DNA of 64,000 bases, from NCBI RefSeq assembly GCF_006539185.1, contig NZ_BJMN01000005.1, forward strand, positions 62,001 through 126,000, written 5' to 3'. Below the pieces are notes generated by a model, which saw only the letters and a list, made by a program, of their open reading frames with translations, did not search any database and had not been told where the DNA came from. Origin of the DNA: Streptomyces gardneri (lineage in GTDB: Bacteria > Actinomycetota > Actinomycetes > Streptomycetales > Streptomycetaceae). Of the stretch, positions 1 to 8,210 are shown piece after piece. A program made the position numbers and the translations under genes. Numbering within the stretch: the stretch's first letter is position 1; the number at the start of each line of letters is the position of its first letter.

Positions 1-163
1 TCTCCGTCGTCGCTTCCGCCGTGGTCGTGGTGGCGGCCGACGCGGTGGCGGCCTGGGCGGCCGGCGCTCCGACGGCGGCGATGCCGAGGCCTGCTCCGGC
101 CGCGCCCGCGGTGGTCCTGAGGACCTTGCGACGGCTCGGGCTGGGCGGTACCTGCTCGTTCAT
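1..163 (-). CDS. N-terminus of a Tat-exported protein (truncated by window edge)
   Basis: The first 54 codons of a minus-strand gene are present; the rest lies outside the window. The ATG at 163-161 is preceded by a GGAGG ribosome site 7 nt upstream. The product begins MNEQVPPSPSRRKVLRTTAG and continues with an Ala/Gly-rich hydrophobic stretch ending near APAAQAA. SRRKVL is a twin-arginine motif (S-R-R-x-V-L), so the protein is probably exported folded through Tat and cleaved after an AxA site. The mature part visible here is only a Thr/Ala-rich start, so the enzyme or binding function cannot be named. Tat export is clear; identity is unknown. Confidence 0.75.
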   Translation of the reverse strand, partial: MNEQVPPSPSRRKVLRTTAGAAGAGLGIAAVGAPAAQAATASAATTTTAEATTE

Positions 164-297
164 GGAACCTCCAGGAGCTGTGTGCACGGCTGTTTCATGA
201 ATCCCGCACAGGACCCTGGCCCCGGTGACCGATGGTGCGCAAGGGCGCGGATAGGACTCTTGCGACGGGTAGTTGGACTTTACTGTTCCGGATATCG

Positions 298-321
298 CAC
301 GGAGTCGTACACGACACCGTG
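298..321. promoter_or_regulatory. Imperfect inverted repeat in the 5' intergenic gap
   Basis: CACGGAGTCGT and ACGACACCGTG flank a 2-bp centre, giving 10 of 11 matched positions. It lies between the start of the Tat-protein gene (163) and the terminator at 341-372, so it is best placed as an operator or promoter element of the minus-strand Tat gene. No regulator is linked to it. The rest of the 164-394 gap holds nothing else I recognise apart from that terminator. Confidence 0.35.
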
Positions 322-340
322 TGATCACCCGAACATACGA

Positions 341-372
341 AGGACCCCTCACCGGCCGGGGTGAGGGGTCCT
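341..372 (-). terminator. Strong hairpin terminator of the FAD/Fe-S dehydrogenase
   Basis: AGGACCCCTCACC (341-353) pairs perfectly over 13 bp with GGTGAGGGGTCCT (360-372) around a 6-nt loop. It begins 22 nt downstream of the minus-strand stop at 395. There is no U-tract, which is usual in this genus. Confidence 0.8.
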
Positions 373-394
373 GCGGGGAAGGGCTGACGGAAGG

Positions 395-3316
395 TCAGGG
401 ACGGGTCGCGCGCTCCAGGGCGAGCAGCACCGACTGATAGGTGCGGCCGGTGGCCCGGTCCATCCCGATCTCGCACATCCGGTTGGCCGACAGGTGCGCG
501 TCGAAGGAGCGGGCCGTGACCTCGGCCGCCTCGCGCGCCGTCGCCGAGGCCGTCAGCTCCGGATGCAGCATGCCGCGGTCGCCCGCGAAGGCGCAGCAGC
601 CCGCGTCGGCGGGGACGACGACCTCCTCGGCGCACGCCTCGGCCAGCCGGGTCAGCTGCTCCTCGTCGCCCAGGTGGCGCATGGAGCAGGTCGGGTGGAC
701 CACGGCGGAGGTGACCCGGCGGCGCACGTCGAGCCGGGGGAGCAGCTCGTCCGCCGCCCAGACGAGGGAGTCGAGGACGGTGAGCTCGCCGTGCAGCTCG
801 CGGTTGTCCGCCGTGAGGTACGGGACGACCTCCTGCGCGATACCGAGCGTGCACGAGGAGGCGTCGACGACGAGGGGCAGTTTCCCGCCGGCGGTCCACC
901 CCCAGGCGGCCTCGACGATCCGGTTGGCCATCACCTCGTTGCCCCGCTCGTACCCCTTGGAGTGCCAGATCGTGGCGCAGCACGTGCCGGCCACGTCGTC
1001 GGGGATCCACACCGGCTTCCCGGCCCGCGCCGACACGGCGACGACGGCCTCCGGCAGGGAGGGGCCGCGATGGCCGTCGGGCCCGCCGAAGATCCGGTTC
1101 ACACAGGCCGGGTAGTAGACGGCGACGGCCGCAGGACGATGGGTGCGGGGCAGCCGGCGCGCGGCCGCACCCGGGATCTCGGGCAGCCACTCCGGTACGA
1201 GATCGGGGCGGACGGCCTTGCGGGCCAGGCCGGTCACCCTCTCCAGGACCCGGTCGCCGATCCGGTCGGCGGCGGCCACCGCGAGCCGCGCCGAGGCCTC
1301 CACCGCGCGGAAGTTCCTCGCGGCCAGGGCGGCGATCCGCTCCTCGCGCGGCGAGTGCCGCTCGTGCCGGAACTCCTTCATGAGCGCGCCCGTGTCGATC
1401 CCGACCGGGCAGGCCAGCTTGCAGGTGGAGTCGCCGGCGCAGGTGTCGACGGCGTCGTAGCCGTACGCCTCCAGGAGGCGGGCCTCGACGGGTGAGCCGT
1501 CCGGCTGGCGCATCATCTCCCGGCGCAGCACGATCCGCTGGCGCGGAGTGGTCGTCAGGTCCTGGCTGGGACAGGTCGGTTCGCAGAAGCCGCACTCGAT
1601 GCAGGGGTCCACGATCCGCTCCACCGTCGGGATCGTCTTCAGGCCGCGCAGATGGGCCTGCGGATCGCGGTCGAGGACGATCCTGGGGGCGAGGACCCCG
1701 TCGGGGTCGATGATCTCCTTGACCCGCCACATCAGCTCGGTCGCCTTCGTCCCCCACTCCAGCTCCAGGAACGGCGCGATGTTGCGTCCGGTGGCGTGCT
1801 CGGCCTTCAGCGAGCCGTCGAACCGCTCCACGGTCAGCTTGCAGAACTCGTCCATGAAGGCCGCGTACCGCTCGACGTCGGCCGGGTCGCCGGCGTCGAA
1901 CGCGAGAAGGAAGTGGAGGTTCCCGTGGGCCGCGTGGCCGGCGACGGCCGCGTCGAAGCCGTGCCGGGACTGGAGGTCGAGCAGCTCGGCACAGGCCTCC
2001 GCGAGCCGGTCCGGCGGCACCGCGAAGTCCTCGGTGATCAGGGTCGTCCCCGAGGGGCGCGAGCCGCCGACGGCCGACACGAAGGCCTTGCGGGCCTTCC
2101 AGTAGCCACTGATCCGCTTCGGGTCCCGGGTGAAGGCGTTCTCCACGGAGGGCACCGGGGCGACCAGGGCGAGCCCGGCCAGCACCGCCTCCGCCGCCCG
2201 CTCGTACGCCTCCCGAGCCGCCGCGTCCGGGGCCCGGAACTCCACCAGGAGCGCCGCCGTCTCCTTCGGCAGCTCGGCCCAGTCGGCGGGGACGCCCGCC
2301 ACGCTCACCGAGGCCCGCAGCGTGTTGCCGTCCATCAGCTCGACGGCGAGCGCCCCGGCCTCGTTGAACAGCGGCACCGCCGCCGCCGCGGCCGGCAGGG
2401 AGGGGAAGAAGAGCAGGGCCGTGGAGACCTCGCGGTCCAGCGGGAGGGTGTCGAAGACGGTCTCGGCGATGAAGCCGAAGGTGCCCTCGGAGCCGACCAT
2501 CAGACCCCGCAGGATCCGGACCGGCGTGGCACCGTCCAGGAAGGCGTCGAGCCGGTAGCCGTTGGTGTTCTTGATGGCGTACTTGGCCCGGATCCGGGCC
2601 GTCAGCTCGGCGTCCGCCTCGATCTCGGCCTTGAGCGCGAGGAGCCCCGCGCACAGCCGCGGCTCGGCGCGCGCGAGCTCCTCGTCGGCCGCGGGGTCCG
2701 CCGTGTCGACCACCGTCCCGGACGGCAGCACGAAGGTGAGCGAGGCCAGTGTCCGGTACGAGTTCCGGGTGGTCCCCGCGGTCATCCCCGAGGCGTTGTT
2801 GGCGACGACCCCGCCCAGCGTGCAGGCGATGGCGCTGGCCGGATCGGGACCCAGGACCCGCCCGTGCGGGGCGAGTGCCGCGTTGGCCCGGACGACGGTG
2901 GTGCCGGGGCGGATCCGGGCGCGGGCACCGCCGTCCAGGACCTCGACGCCCGCCCAGTGGCGACGGACGTCGACGAGGATGTCCTCACCCTGCGCCTGCC
3001 CGTTGAGGCTGGTCCCCGCGGCCCGGAAGACGACCTCGCGGCCCTTGCCGTGCGCGTACGACAGGACGGCGGAGATGTCGTCGATGTCCTCGGCGACCAC
3101 GACGACCTGCGGGACGAAGCGGTACGGGCTGGCGTCGGAGGCGTAACGGACCAGGTCCGAGAGGCCGGACAGGACCTTCTCCGCGCCCAGGAGCTCGGAG
3201 AGTTCCTCGCGCAGCCGCCGCGGCGTGCCCTTCGTGAGCTCGGGGACCCGGTCGGGGGCCGGACTCCGCTTCGTACCGGGACGGAGTGCCTGCGGGTTCG
3301 GCTCAAGCAGCGGCAT
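395..3316 (-). CDS. FAD-binding and 4Fe-4S-binding oxidoreductase, D-lactate dehydrogenase type
   Basis: This 973-residue protein joins an N-terminal PCMH-type FAD-binding domain (about residues 50-240, with FRAAGTSLNGQAQGEDIL and GGVVANNASGM) to the FAD-oxidase C-domain. Two 4Fe-4S cysteine clusters follow: PCIECGFCEPTCPS near residue 570 and CAGDSTCKLACP near 620. A heterodisulfide-reductase-like CCG region comes last (GTCCATIWHS near 777 and GCCAFAGDRG near 930). This is the full architecture of large bacterial quinone-linked D-lactate or D-2-hydroxyacid dehydrogenases. It would oxidise a 2-hydroxyacid and pass electrons through Fe-S centres to the respiratory chain. The ATG at 3316 has a GGGGAG site. 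The MarR gene lies 33 nt upstream on the same strand, so the two may be co-transcribed. The exact substrate cannot be read from sequence. Confidence 0.9.
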   Translation of the reverse strand: MPLLEPNPQALRPGTKRSPAPDRVPELTKGTPRRLREELSELLGAEKVLSGLSDLVRYASDASPYRFVPQVVVVAEDIDDISAVLSYAHGKGREVVFRAAGTSLNGQAQGEDILVDVRRHWAGVEVLDGGARARIRPGTTVVRANAALAPHGRVLGPDPASAIACTLGGVVANNASGMTAGTTRNSYRTLASLTFVLPSGTVVDTADPAADEELARAEPRLCAGLLALKAEIEADAELTARIRAKYAIKNTNGYRLDAFLDGATPVRILRGLMVGSEGTFGFIAETVFDTLPLDREVSTALLFFPSLPAAAAAVPLFNEAGALAVELMDGNTLRASVSVAGVPADWAELPKETAALLVEFRAPDAAAREAYERAAEAVLAGLALVAPVPSVENAFTRDPKRISGYWKARKAFVSAVGGSRPSGTTLITEDFAVPPDRLAEACAELLDLQSRHGFDAAVAGHAAHGNLHFLLAFDAGDPADVERYAAFMDEFCKLTVERFDGSLKAEHATGRNIAPFLELEWGTKATELMWRVKEIIDPDGVLAPRIVLDRDPQAHLRGLKTIPTVERIVDPCIECGFCEPTCPSQDLTTTPRQRIVLRREMMRQPDGSPVEARLLEAYGYDAVDTCAGDSTCKLACPVGIDTGALMKEFRHERHSPREERIAALAARNFRAVEASARLAVAAADRIGDRVLERVTGLARKAVRPDLVPEWLPEIPGAAARRLPRTHRPAAVAVYYPACVNRIFGGPDGHRGPSLPEAVVAVSARAGKPVWIPDDVAGTCCATIWHSKGYERGNEVMANRIVEAAWGWTAGGKLPLVVDASSCTLGIAQEVVPYLTADNRELHGELTVLDSLVWAADELLPRLDVRRRVTSAVVHPTCSMRHLGDEEQLTRLAEACAEEVVVPADAGCCAFAGDRGMLHPELTASATAREAAEVTARSFDAHLSANRMCEIGMDRATGRTYQSVLLALERATRP

Positions 3317-3349
3317 GTCACGGCTCCCCTTCGGCGCGCCCCCTGGGGA

Positions 3350-3829
3350 TCAGCAGCCGCTCTCCGGGACACGGTCGACCAGAGCGGACAGCAGACCTCC
3401 GAGCACCTCGCGCTGATCGACGGTCAATGGAGCAAGGATGTCCTCTGCGGCCGCCCGGCGCGCGCTGCGCAGCTCCCGCAGCGTGGCGCGCCCCGCGTCG
3501 GTGAGCTCGATCCGGACCACGCGGCGGTTGCTCGGATCAGGGACCCGGCGCACCCGCCCGCCCGACTCCAGGCCGTCGACGAGACTGGTCACGGCCCTCG
3601 GGACGACCTCGAGCCGGGTCGCGAGATCGGCCATCCGGGGCGGCTCCCCGAAGTGCGCGACCGTGCGCAGGAGCCGGGACTGCGCGGGGGTGATGCCGAC
3701 CGGCTCCAGGTGGTGCTTCTGGATGCGGTGCAGGCGCCGGGTGAGCCGCAGCAGCTGCTCGGCGAGGAGGCCGTCGGCGTCGGTCCCGCTCGGCCGATCG
3801 GTCCCACTCGGGTGGTCGGAGGTGCTCAT
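3350..3829 (-). CDS. MarR-family transcriptional regulator
   Basis: This 159-residue protein has the MarR winged-helix fold: a dimerisation helix (LLAEQLLRLTRRLHRIQKHH), a recognition helix region (MADLATRLEVVPRAVTSLVDGLE, about residues 66-88) and a wing containing DPSNRRVVRIELTDAG. It lies divergently from the ABC exporter at 3927, and a near-perfect palindrome sits between the two starts. The simplest reading is a repressor controlling itself and the exporter, perhaps released by a lipophilic compound the exporter removes. It may also control the downstream FAD/Fe-S gene (33-nt gap). No effector-binding cysteine is evident. Confidence 0.92.
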   Translation of the reverse strand: MSTSDHPSGTDRPSGTDADGLLAEQLLRLTRRLHRIQKHHLEPVGITPAQSRLLRTVAHFGEPPRMADLATRLEVVPRAVTSLVDGLESGGRVRRVPDPSNRRVVRIELTDAGRATLRELRSARRAAAEDILAPLTVDQREVLGGLLSALVDRVPESGC

Positions 3830-3854
3830 GCCGGGAACAATATCAGGACCATGT

Positions 3855-3879
3855 TCATTGTGAGTATAGGTAACAATGA
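3855..3879. promoter_or_regulatory. Probable MarR operator between the divergent regulator and exporter genes
   Basis: TCATTGT (3855-3861) and ACAATGA (3873-3879) form a perfect 7-bp inverted repeat with an 11-bp spacer, 18 bp centre to centre, as expected for a MarR dimer. A second, weaker pair, GAACA (3835-3839) and TGTTC (3852-3856), overlaps it. The AT-rich block stands out from the surrounding GC-rich DNA and lies 26 bp from the MarR start and 48 bp from the exporter start. Confidence 0.7.
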
Positions 3880-3926
3880 GCTAAGGTCTCTGTCGACCGA
3901 CGTACGCCCGTCTCCCGAAGGAGCCC

Positions 3927-5831
3927 ATGCGCCCCCACGACCAGTCCGACTGGACGCCCCCGCCCCGCGACTCCGGCCAGCCCAAGGAGCCCGCACAGCT
4001 GCGGCGCATCCTGCGGCTCTTCCGTCCCTACCGCGCCCGCCTCGCGCTCGTCGGCCTCCTGGTCGGTGCCGCCTCGCTGGTATCGGTCGCCTCGCCGTTC
4101 CTGCTCAAGGAGATCCTCGACACCGCGATCCCGGAAGGCCGGACGGGGCTGCTCAGCCTCCTCGCCCTCGGCATGATCGCCACCGCCGTCCTGACGAGCG
4201 TCTTCGGCGTGCTCCAGACCCTGATCTCCACCACGGTCGGCCAGCGCGTCATGCACGACCTGCGCACCGGGGTCTACGAGCAGCTCCAGCGGATGCCGCT
4301 CGCCTTCTTCACGCGCACGCGCACGGGCGAGGTCCAGTCCCGCATCGCCAACGACATCGGCGGCATGCAGGCGACCGTGACCTCCACGGCCACCTCGCTC
4401 GTCTCCAACCTCACCGCCGTCGTGGCGACCGTCGTCGCCATGCTCGCCCTCGACTGGCGGCTCACCGTCGTCTCCCTGCTCCTGCTGCCCGTCTTCGTCT
4501 GGATCAGCCGCCGGGTCGGCCGCGAGCGCAAGGCGATCACCACCCAGCGCCAGAAGCAGATGGCGGCCATGGCCGCGACCGTCACCGAGTCCCTCTCGGT
4601 GAGCGGCATCCTGCTCGGCCGCACCATGGGCCGCGCCGACTCCCTGACCACGTCCTTCGCCGAGGAGTCCGAGCGCCTCGTCGACCTCGAAGTGCGCTCC
4701 TCCATGGCCGGACGGTGGCGCATGTCCACCATCGGCATCGTCATGGCCGCCATGCCCGCCCTGATCTACTGGGCCGCCGGCATCGCGCTCCAGTCGGGCG
4801 GCCCGGCGATATCGCTCGGCACGCTCGTCGCCTTCGTCTCGCTCCAGCAGGGCCTCTTCCGGCCCGCCGTGAGCCTGCTCTCCACGGGCGTGCAGATGCA
4901 GACCTCGCTCGCCCTCTTCCAGCGCATCTTCGAGTACCTGGACCTGCCCGTCGACATCACCGAGCCCGCCGAGCCCGTCCGGCTCGCGAAGGTCCGCGGC
5001 GAGGTGCGCTTCGAGAAGGTCGAGTTCCGCTACGACCCCGAGGGCCAGGCCCGCCCGACCCTCGACGGGATCGACGTCACGGTCCCCGCCGGCGGCAGCC
5101 TGGCCGTCGTCGGCCCCACCGGCTCCGGGAAGTCCACCCTCAGCTACCTCGTGCCCCGGCTGTACGACGTCACCGGCGGCCGGGTCACCCTCGACGGCGT
5201 CGACGTGCGCGACCTCGACTTCGACACCCTGGCCCGCGCCGTCGGCGTCGTGTCCCAGGAGACCTACCTCTTCCACGCCTCCGTCGCCGACAACCTCCGC
5301 TTCGCCAAGCCGGACGCCACCGACGAGGAGATCGAGGCCGCCGCGCGTGCCGCGCAGATCCACGACCACATCGCCTCCCTGCCCGAGGGGTACGACACCC
5401 TCGTCGGGGAGCGCGGCTACCGCTTCTCGGGCGGCGAGAAGCAGCGGCTGGCCATCGCGCGCACGATCCTGCGCGACCCGCCGGTGCTCATCCTCGACGA
5501 GGCGACCAGCGCCCTCGACACGCGTACGGAGCACGCCGTGCAGCAGGCGATCGACGCCCTCTCGGCCGGCCGCACCACCATCACCATCGCCCACCGGCTC
5601 TCCACCGTCCGCGACGCCGACCAGATCGTCGTCCTGGAGGCGGGCCACATCGCGGAGCGCGGGACGCACGAGGAGCTGCTCGCCCGGGACGGGCGGTACG
5701 CGGCCCTGGTCCGCAGGGACGCCCGGGCCGCCGTGACGGGCACCGTCGAGGGCCCCGCTGAAGGCCGCCCCGAAGGCCGCCCCGGAGGCGAACAAACGAA
5801 CGTGGGAGCGGTTGTTCCCCAGAACGTGTGA
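3927..5831 (+). CDS. ABC exporter, fused membrane and ATPase domains (MsbA/MDR type)
   Basis: This 634-residue half-transporter has a six-helix membrane domain (about residues 35-310) and an ATPase domain with Walker A GPTGSGKST (near 397), signature SGGEKQRLAIAR (near 501), Walker B VLILDEATSALD and an H-loop (ITIAHRLST). The catalytic Glu and switch His are both present, so a homodimer could hydrolyse ATP. It would export a lipid, peptide or drug across the cytoplasmic membrane. AAGGAG precedes the ATG. Divergent arrangement with MarR and the shared palindrome suggest repression relieved by substrate. The C-terminus carries a short Gly/Pro/Glu-rich tail (EGPAEGRPEGRPGGEQ). Confidence 0.92.
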   Translation: MRPHDQSDWTPPPRDSGQPKEPAQLRRILRLFRPYRARLALVGLLVGAASLVSVASPFLLKEILDTAIPEGRTGLLSLLALGMIATAVLTSVFGVLQTLISTTVGQRVMHDLRTGVYEQLQRMPLAFFTRTRTGEVQSRIANDIGGMQATVTSTATSLVSNLTAVVATVVAMLALDWRLTVVSLLLLPVFVWISRRVGRERKAITTQRQKQMAAMAATVTESLSVSGILLGRTMGRADSLTTSFAEESERLVDLEVRSSMAGRWRMSTIGIVMAAMPALIYWAAGIALQSGGPAISLGTLVAFVSLQQGLFRPAVSLLSTGVQMQTSLALFQRIFEYLDLPVDITEPAEPVRLAKVRGEVRFEKVEFRYDPEGQARPTLDGIDVTVPAGGSLAVVGPTGSGKSTLSYLVPRLYDVTGGRVTLDGVDVRDLDFDTLARAVGVVSQETYLFHASVADNLRFAKPDATDEEIEAAARAAQIHDHIASLPEGYDTLVGERGYRFSGGEKQRLAIARTILRDPPVLILDEATSALDTRTEHAVQQAIDALSAGRTTITIAHRLSTVRDADQIVVLEAGHIAERGTHEELLARDGRYAALVRRDARAAVTGTVEGPAEGRPEGRPGGEQTNVGAVVPQNV

Positions 5832-5953
5832 TCGTCTCGGGAATCGTTGCCCAACTCCCGTACGGCATCGGATGATTACGGAGTGCGAGCGACGGGCTGC
5901 AGACCGCGACCGCACAGTCCCACTGATGTACCTGTACGAGGAGAAGCACCACC

Positions 5954-6013
5954 ATGAACGTCATCACCGATCTGCTCGCCGGCGTCTTCCACTTCCTGGG
6001 TTGGCTCGTCTGA
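5954..6013 (+). CDS. 19-residue hydrophobic microprotein
   Basis: A short frame encodes MNVITDLLAGVFHFLGWLV and stops at TGA (6011-6013). GAGGAG at 5938-5943 is a strong ribosome site 10 nt upstream. A 16-bp terminator hairpin follows 14 nt after the stop, making a compact self-contained unit between two unrelated genes. The peptide has no charge after Asp6 and could form one short membrane-surface or transmembrane helix. It resembles small membrane peptides or type I toxin-like peptides in size and composition, but I do not recognise a named family. The only upstream promoter hint is TTGCCC (5845) with GATGAT 18 nt later, which is weak. Confidence 0.65.
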   Translation: MNVITDLLAGVFHFLGWLV

Positions 6014-6027
6014 CGATCGCAGTGCCC

Positions 6028-6066
6028 GGCGCCGTCGGTTCCCCGTCCCAGGGAACCGGCGGCGCC
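6028..6066 (+). terminator. Long hairpin terminator behind the microprotein
   Basis: Two 16-nt arms (6028-6043 and 6051-6066) pair at every position, one of them a G-U wobble, around a 7-nt loop. It separates the microprotein and exporter from mltG at 6121. Confidence 0.8.
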
Positions 6067-6120
6067 GCCGCGTGCGCGGGGCTCCCCGGAATCCCGTACG
6101 GCGCGGGTTAGCGTGCGCCC

Positions 6121-7026
6121 ATGACGTACCGGCAGGCGTCACCGTACGCACCCCCACGCCGCCCCCGCCGCCCCTCACTTCCCCGGTCACCCCGGCCACC
6201 TCGCCGCGCCCGTCTCACGCGACGGGGCCGGCTGGCGCTCCTGCTCGGCGCCGTCGTCGCCGTGGCCGCCGCGATCTCCGTCCCGCTCCTGTTGCTTCCG
6301 GGCGACGAACCGGCCGTCGAACAGCCCCGTACGCTCCTCGTCCCGGAAGGGTGGCGGTCGGGGCAGGTCTACAAGGCCGTCGACCGGGCGCTCGGTCTGC
6401 CCGAGGGAACGACGCGGAAGGCCGCGACCGCGCCGGGCGCCGTCCTCCCGCTCCCCGCCGCGGCCGGGGGCAACCCCGAGGGCTACCTCTTCCCCGCCAC
6501 GTACCCGGTCGTGGCCGCCACCACCCCGGAGGGCCTCCTCCGCTACATGGCGCAGACCGCGGGCGAGCGGTTCGGCACCGAGCGGATCGCCGAGGGCGCG
6601 CGGGCGTACGGGATGAGCGTCCACCAGGCCGTGATCGCGGCCAGCATCGTGCAGGCGGAGGCCGACAGCCCCGAGGACATGGCCAAGGTCGCCCGGGTCG
6701 TGCACAACCGGCTCGCCCGGGGCATGGCTCTGCAGATGGACTCGACCCTGAACTACGCGCTGGGCCGCAGCACCGTCGACACGAGCTTCGCGGACACGAA
6801 GATCAGGAACCCGTACAACACCTACGAGCGGAAGGGTCTCCCGCCGACACCCATCGGGAACCCGGGGGAGCAGGCGGTGGACGCGGTGATCCGCCCGGCG
6901 GACGGTGACTGGCTGTACTTCGTCACGGTGGCCCCGGGGGACACCCGCTTCACGGCCGACTACGCGCTCCACCAGGAGAACGTGGCGGAGTTCAACGAGA
7001 ACCGGCGCGCGGCATCCGCCGGCTGA
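6121..7026 (+). CDS. mltG: Endolytic murein transglycosylase MltG, short form
   Basis: This 301-residue YceG/MltG-family protein would cleave nascent peptidoglycan glycan strands outside the membrane. A basic, Pro/Arg-rich cytoplasmic tail (residues 1-38) leads into one transmembrane helix (about 38-60). The catalytic domain follows. ASIVQAEA places the family's catalytic Glu at about residue 180, and LQMDSTLNYALG, YNTYERKGLPPTPIGNPG and DWLYFV are the remaining family blocks. It is shorter than the large MltG that streptomycetes usually carry near aroC, so it is probably a paralogue. It stands alone, with a terminator upstream and a convergent gene downstream. Confidence 0.9.
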   Translation: MTYRQASPYAPPRRPRRPSLPRSPRPPRRARLTRRGRLALLLGAVVAVAAAISVPLLLLPGDEPAVEQPRTLLVPEGWRSGQVYKAVDRALGLPEGTTRKAATAPGAVLPLPAAAGGNPEGYLFPATYPVVAATTPEGLLRYMAQTAGERFGTERIAEGARAYGMSVHQAVIAASIVQAEADSPEDMAKVARVVHNRLARGMALQMDSTLNYALGRSTVDTSFADTKIRNPYNTYERKGLPPTPIGNPGEQAVDAVIRPADGDWLYFVTVAPGDTRFTADYALHQENVAEFNENRRAASAG

Positions 7027-7063
7027 CGGTCGCGGCGGGCGGCGCCAGGGTCTGTCCGGCGGG

Positions 7064-8164
7064 TCAGACCGTCGCGGCGGCGGTCTCGCGGGCCAGCAGG
7101 CGGCGGATGTCGGTGACGGCCGCGCGGCCGGCCCTGTTGGCGCCGATCGTCGAGGCCGAGGGGCCGTAGCCGACGAGATGGACGCGCTCGTCCCGGACGG
7201 CGCGCGTCCCCTCGACCCGGATGCCGCCGCCCGGCTCCCGCAGGCGCAGCGGCGTCAGATGGTCGATCGCGGCACGGAAGCCGGTCGCCCAGAGGATGAC
7301 GTCCGCGTCGACGGTCCGCCCGTCGTCCCAGGCCACCCCGGTCGGGGTGATCCGGTCGAACATCGGCAGCCGGTCCAGGACGCCGCTCGCGCGCGCCTCG
7401 CGGATCGCGTCGTTGAGCGGGAGGCCGGTGACCGAGACGACGCTCTGCGGGGGCAGTCCGAGCCGTACGCGTTCCTCGACGAGCGCCACGGCGGCGCGGC
7501 CCTCGGCTTCCCCGAAGGGCCCCTCGCGGAAGACGGGCTCGCGCCGGGTCACCCAGGTCGTCGCGGCGGCGACCTCGGCGATCTCCATGAGGTGCTGGGT
7601 CCCGGAGGCCCCGCCGCCGACGACGATCACCCGCTTCCCGGCGAACGCCTCGGGGCCCGGGTAGCCGGACGTGTGCAGCTGGCGGCCCCGGAAGGTCTCC
7701 TGGCCCTGGTAGCGCGGCCAGAAGGGGCGGTCCCAGGTGCCGGTCGCGTTGATCAGGGCGCGCGTCGCGTACACGCCCTCCGAGGTCTCGACCAGCAGCC
7801 GCCCGCCGTCACCGTCGCGGGCGCCGTCTCCGTCCTCGTCGCGGAAGCCGTCGCGGACGGCGGTGACGTCGACGGGCCGGTGGACGCGCAGGTCGAAGGT
7901 CCGCTCGTACGTGTCGAAGTACGCGCCGATCACCTCCGAGGAGGGGCGCGTGGGGTCGGCGCCGGTCAGCTCCATGCCGGGCAGCGCGTACATCCCGTGC
8001 ACCTTGCCGTACGTGAGGGACGGCCATCGGAACTGCCAGGCGCCGCCCGCGCGCGGGGAGTGGTCGAGCACGACGAAGTCCCGGTCGGGTTCCAGGCCGG
8101 CGCGCCGCAGGTGGAAGGCGGCTGAGAGGCCCGCCTGCCCGGCGCCGATGACGACGACGTCCAT
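7064..8164 (-). CDS. FAD/NAD(P)-dependent oxidoreductase, flavin-monooxygenase-like
   Basis: This 366-residue protein begins MDVVVIGAGQAGLSAAFHLR, a dinucleotide-binding fold at the extreme N-terminus. It has a second nucleotide-binding motif, VIVVGGGASGTQHL, near residue 190, and ILWATGFRAAIDHL near the C-terminus. That layout matches small YtnJ/CzcO-type flavoproteins related to flavin-containing monooxygenases. The ATG at 8164 is preferred because it puts the Rossmann fold at the start; a GTG at 8203 would add 13 residues but lacks a ribosome site. The ssuD stop lies 46 nt upstream on the same strand, so it could work in sulfur or organosulfur metabolism. The substrate is not evident. Confidence 0.85.
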   Translation of the reverse strand: MDVVVIGAGQAGLSAAFHLRRAGLEPDRDFVVLDHSPRAGGAWQFRWPSLTYGKVHGMYALPGMELTGADPTRPSSEVIGAYFDTYERTFDLRVHRPVDVTAVRDGFRDEDGDGARDGDGGRLLVETSEGVYATRALINATGTWDRPFWPRYQGQETFRGRQLHTSGYPGPEAFAGKRVIVVGGGASGTQHLMEIAEVAAATTWVTRREPVFREGPFGEAEGRAAVALVEERVRLGLPPQSVVSVTGLPLNDAIREARASGVLDRLPMFDRITPTGVAWDDGRTVDADVILWATGFRAAIDHLTPLRLREPGGGIRVEGTRAVRDERVHLVGYGPSASTIGANRAGRAAVTDIRRLLARETAAATV

Positions 8165-8210
8165 GGTTGTGCCCTGCGCCCCTGCTCCACCGAATTCGTT
8201 CACGGTTCTA

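Noticed and set aside
1652..5761. Very long plus-strand open frame running opposite the dehydrogenase and through the exporter
   Set aside because: It is out of frame with the exporter and antisense to two motif-rich genes. Its translation is an Arg/Gly/Pro-rich shadow with no domain. Long antisense frames are expected at this GC content.
3855..5915. Minus-strand frame opposite the ABC exporter
   Set aside because: Composition is typical of an antisense shadow (Gly/Asp/Glu/His-rich) and no ribosome site or family motif is present.
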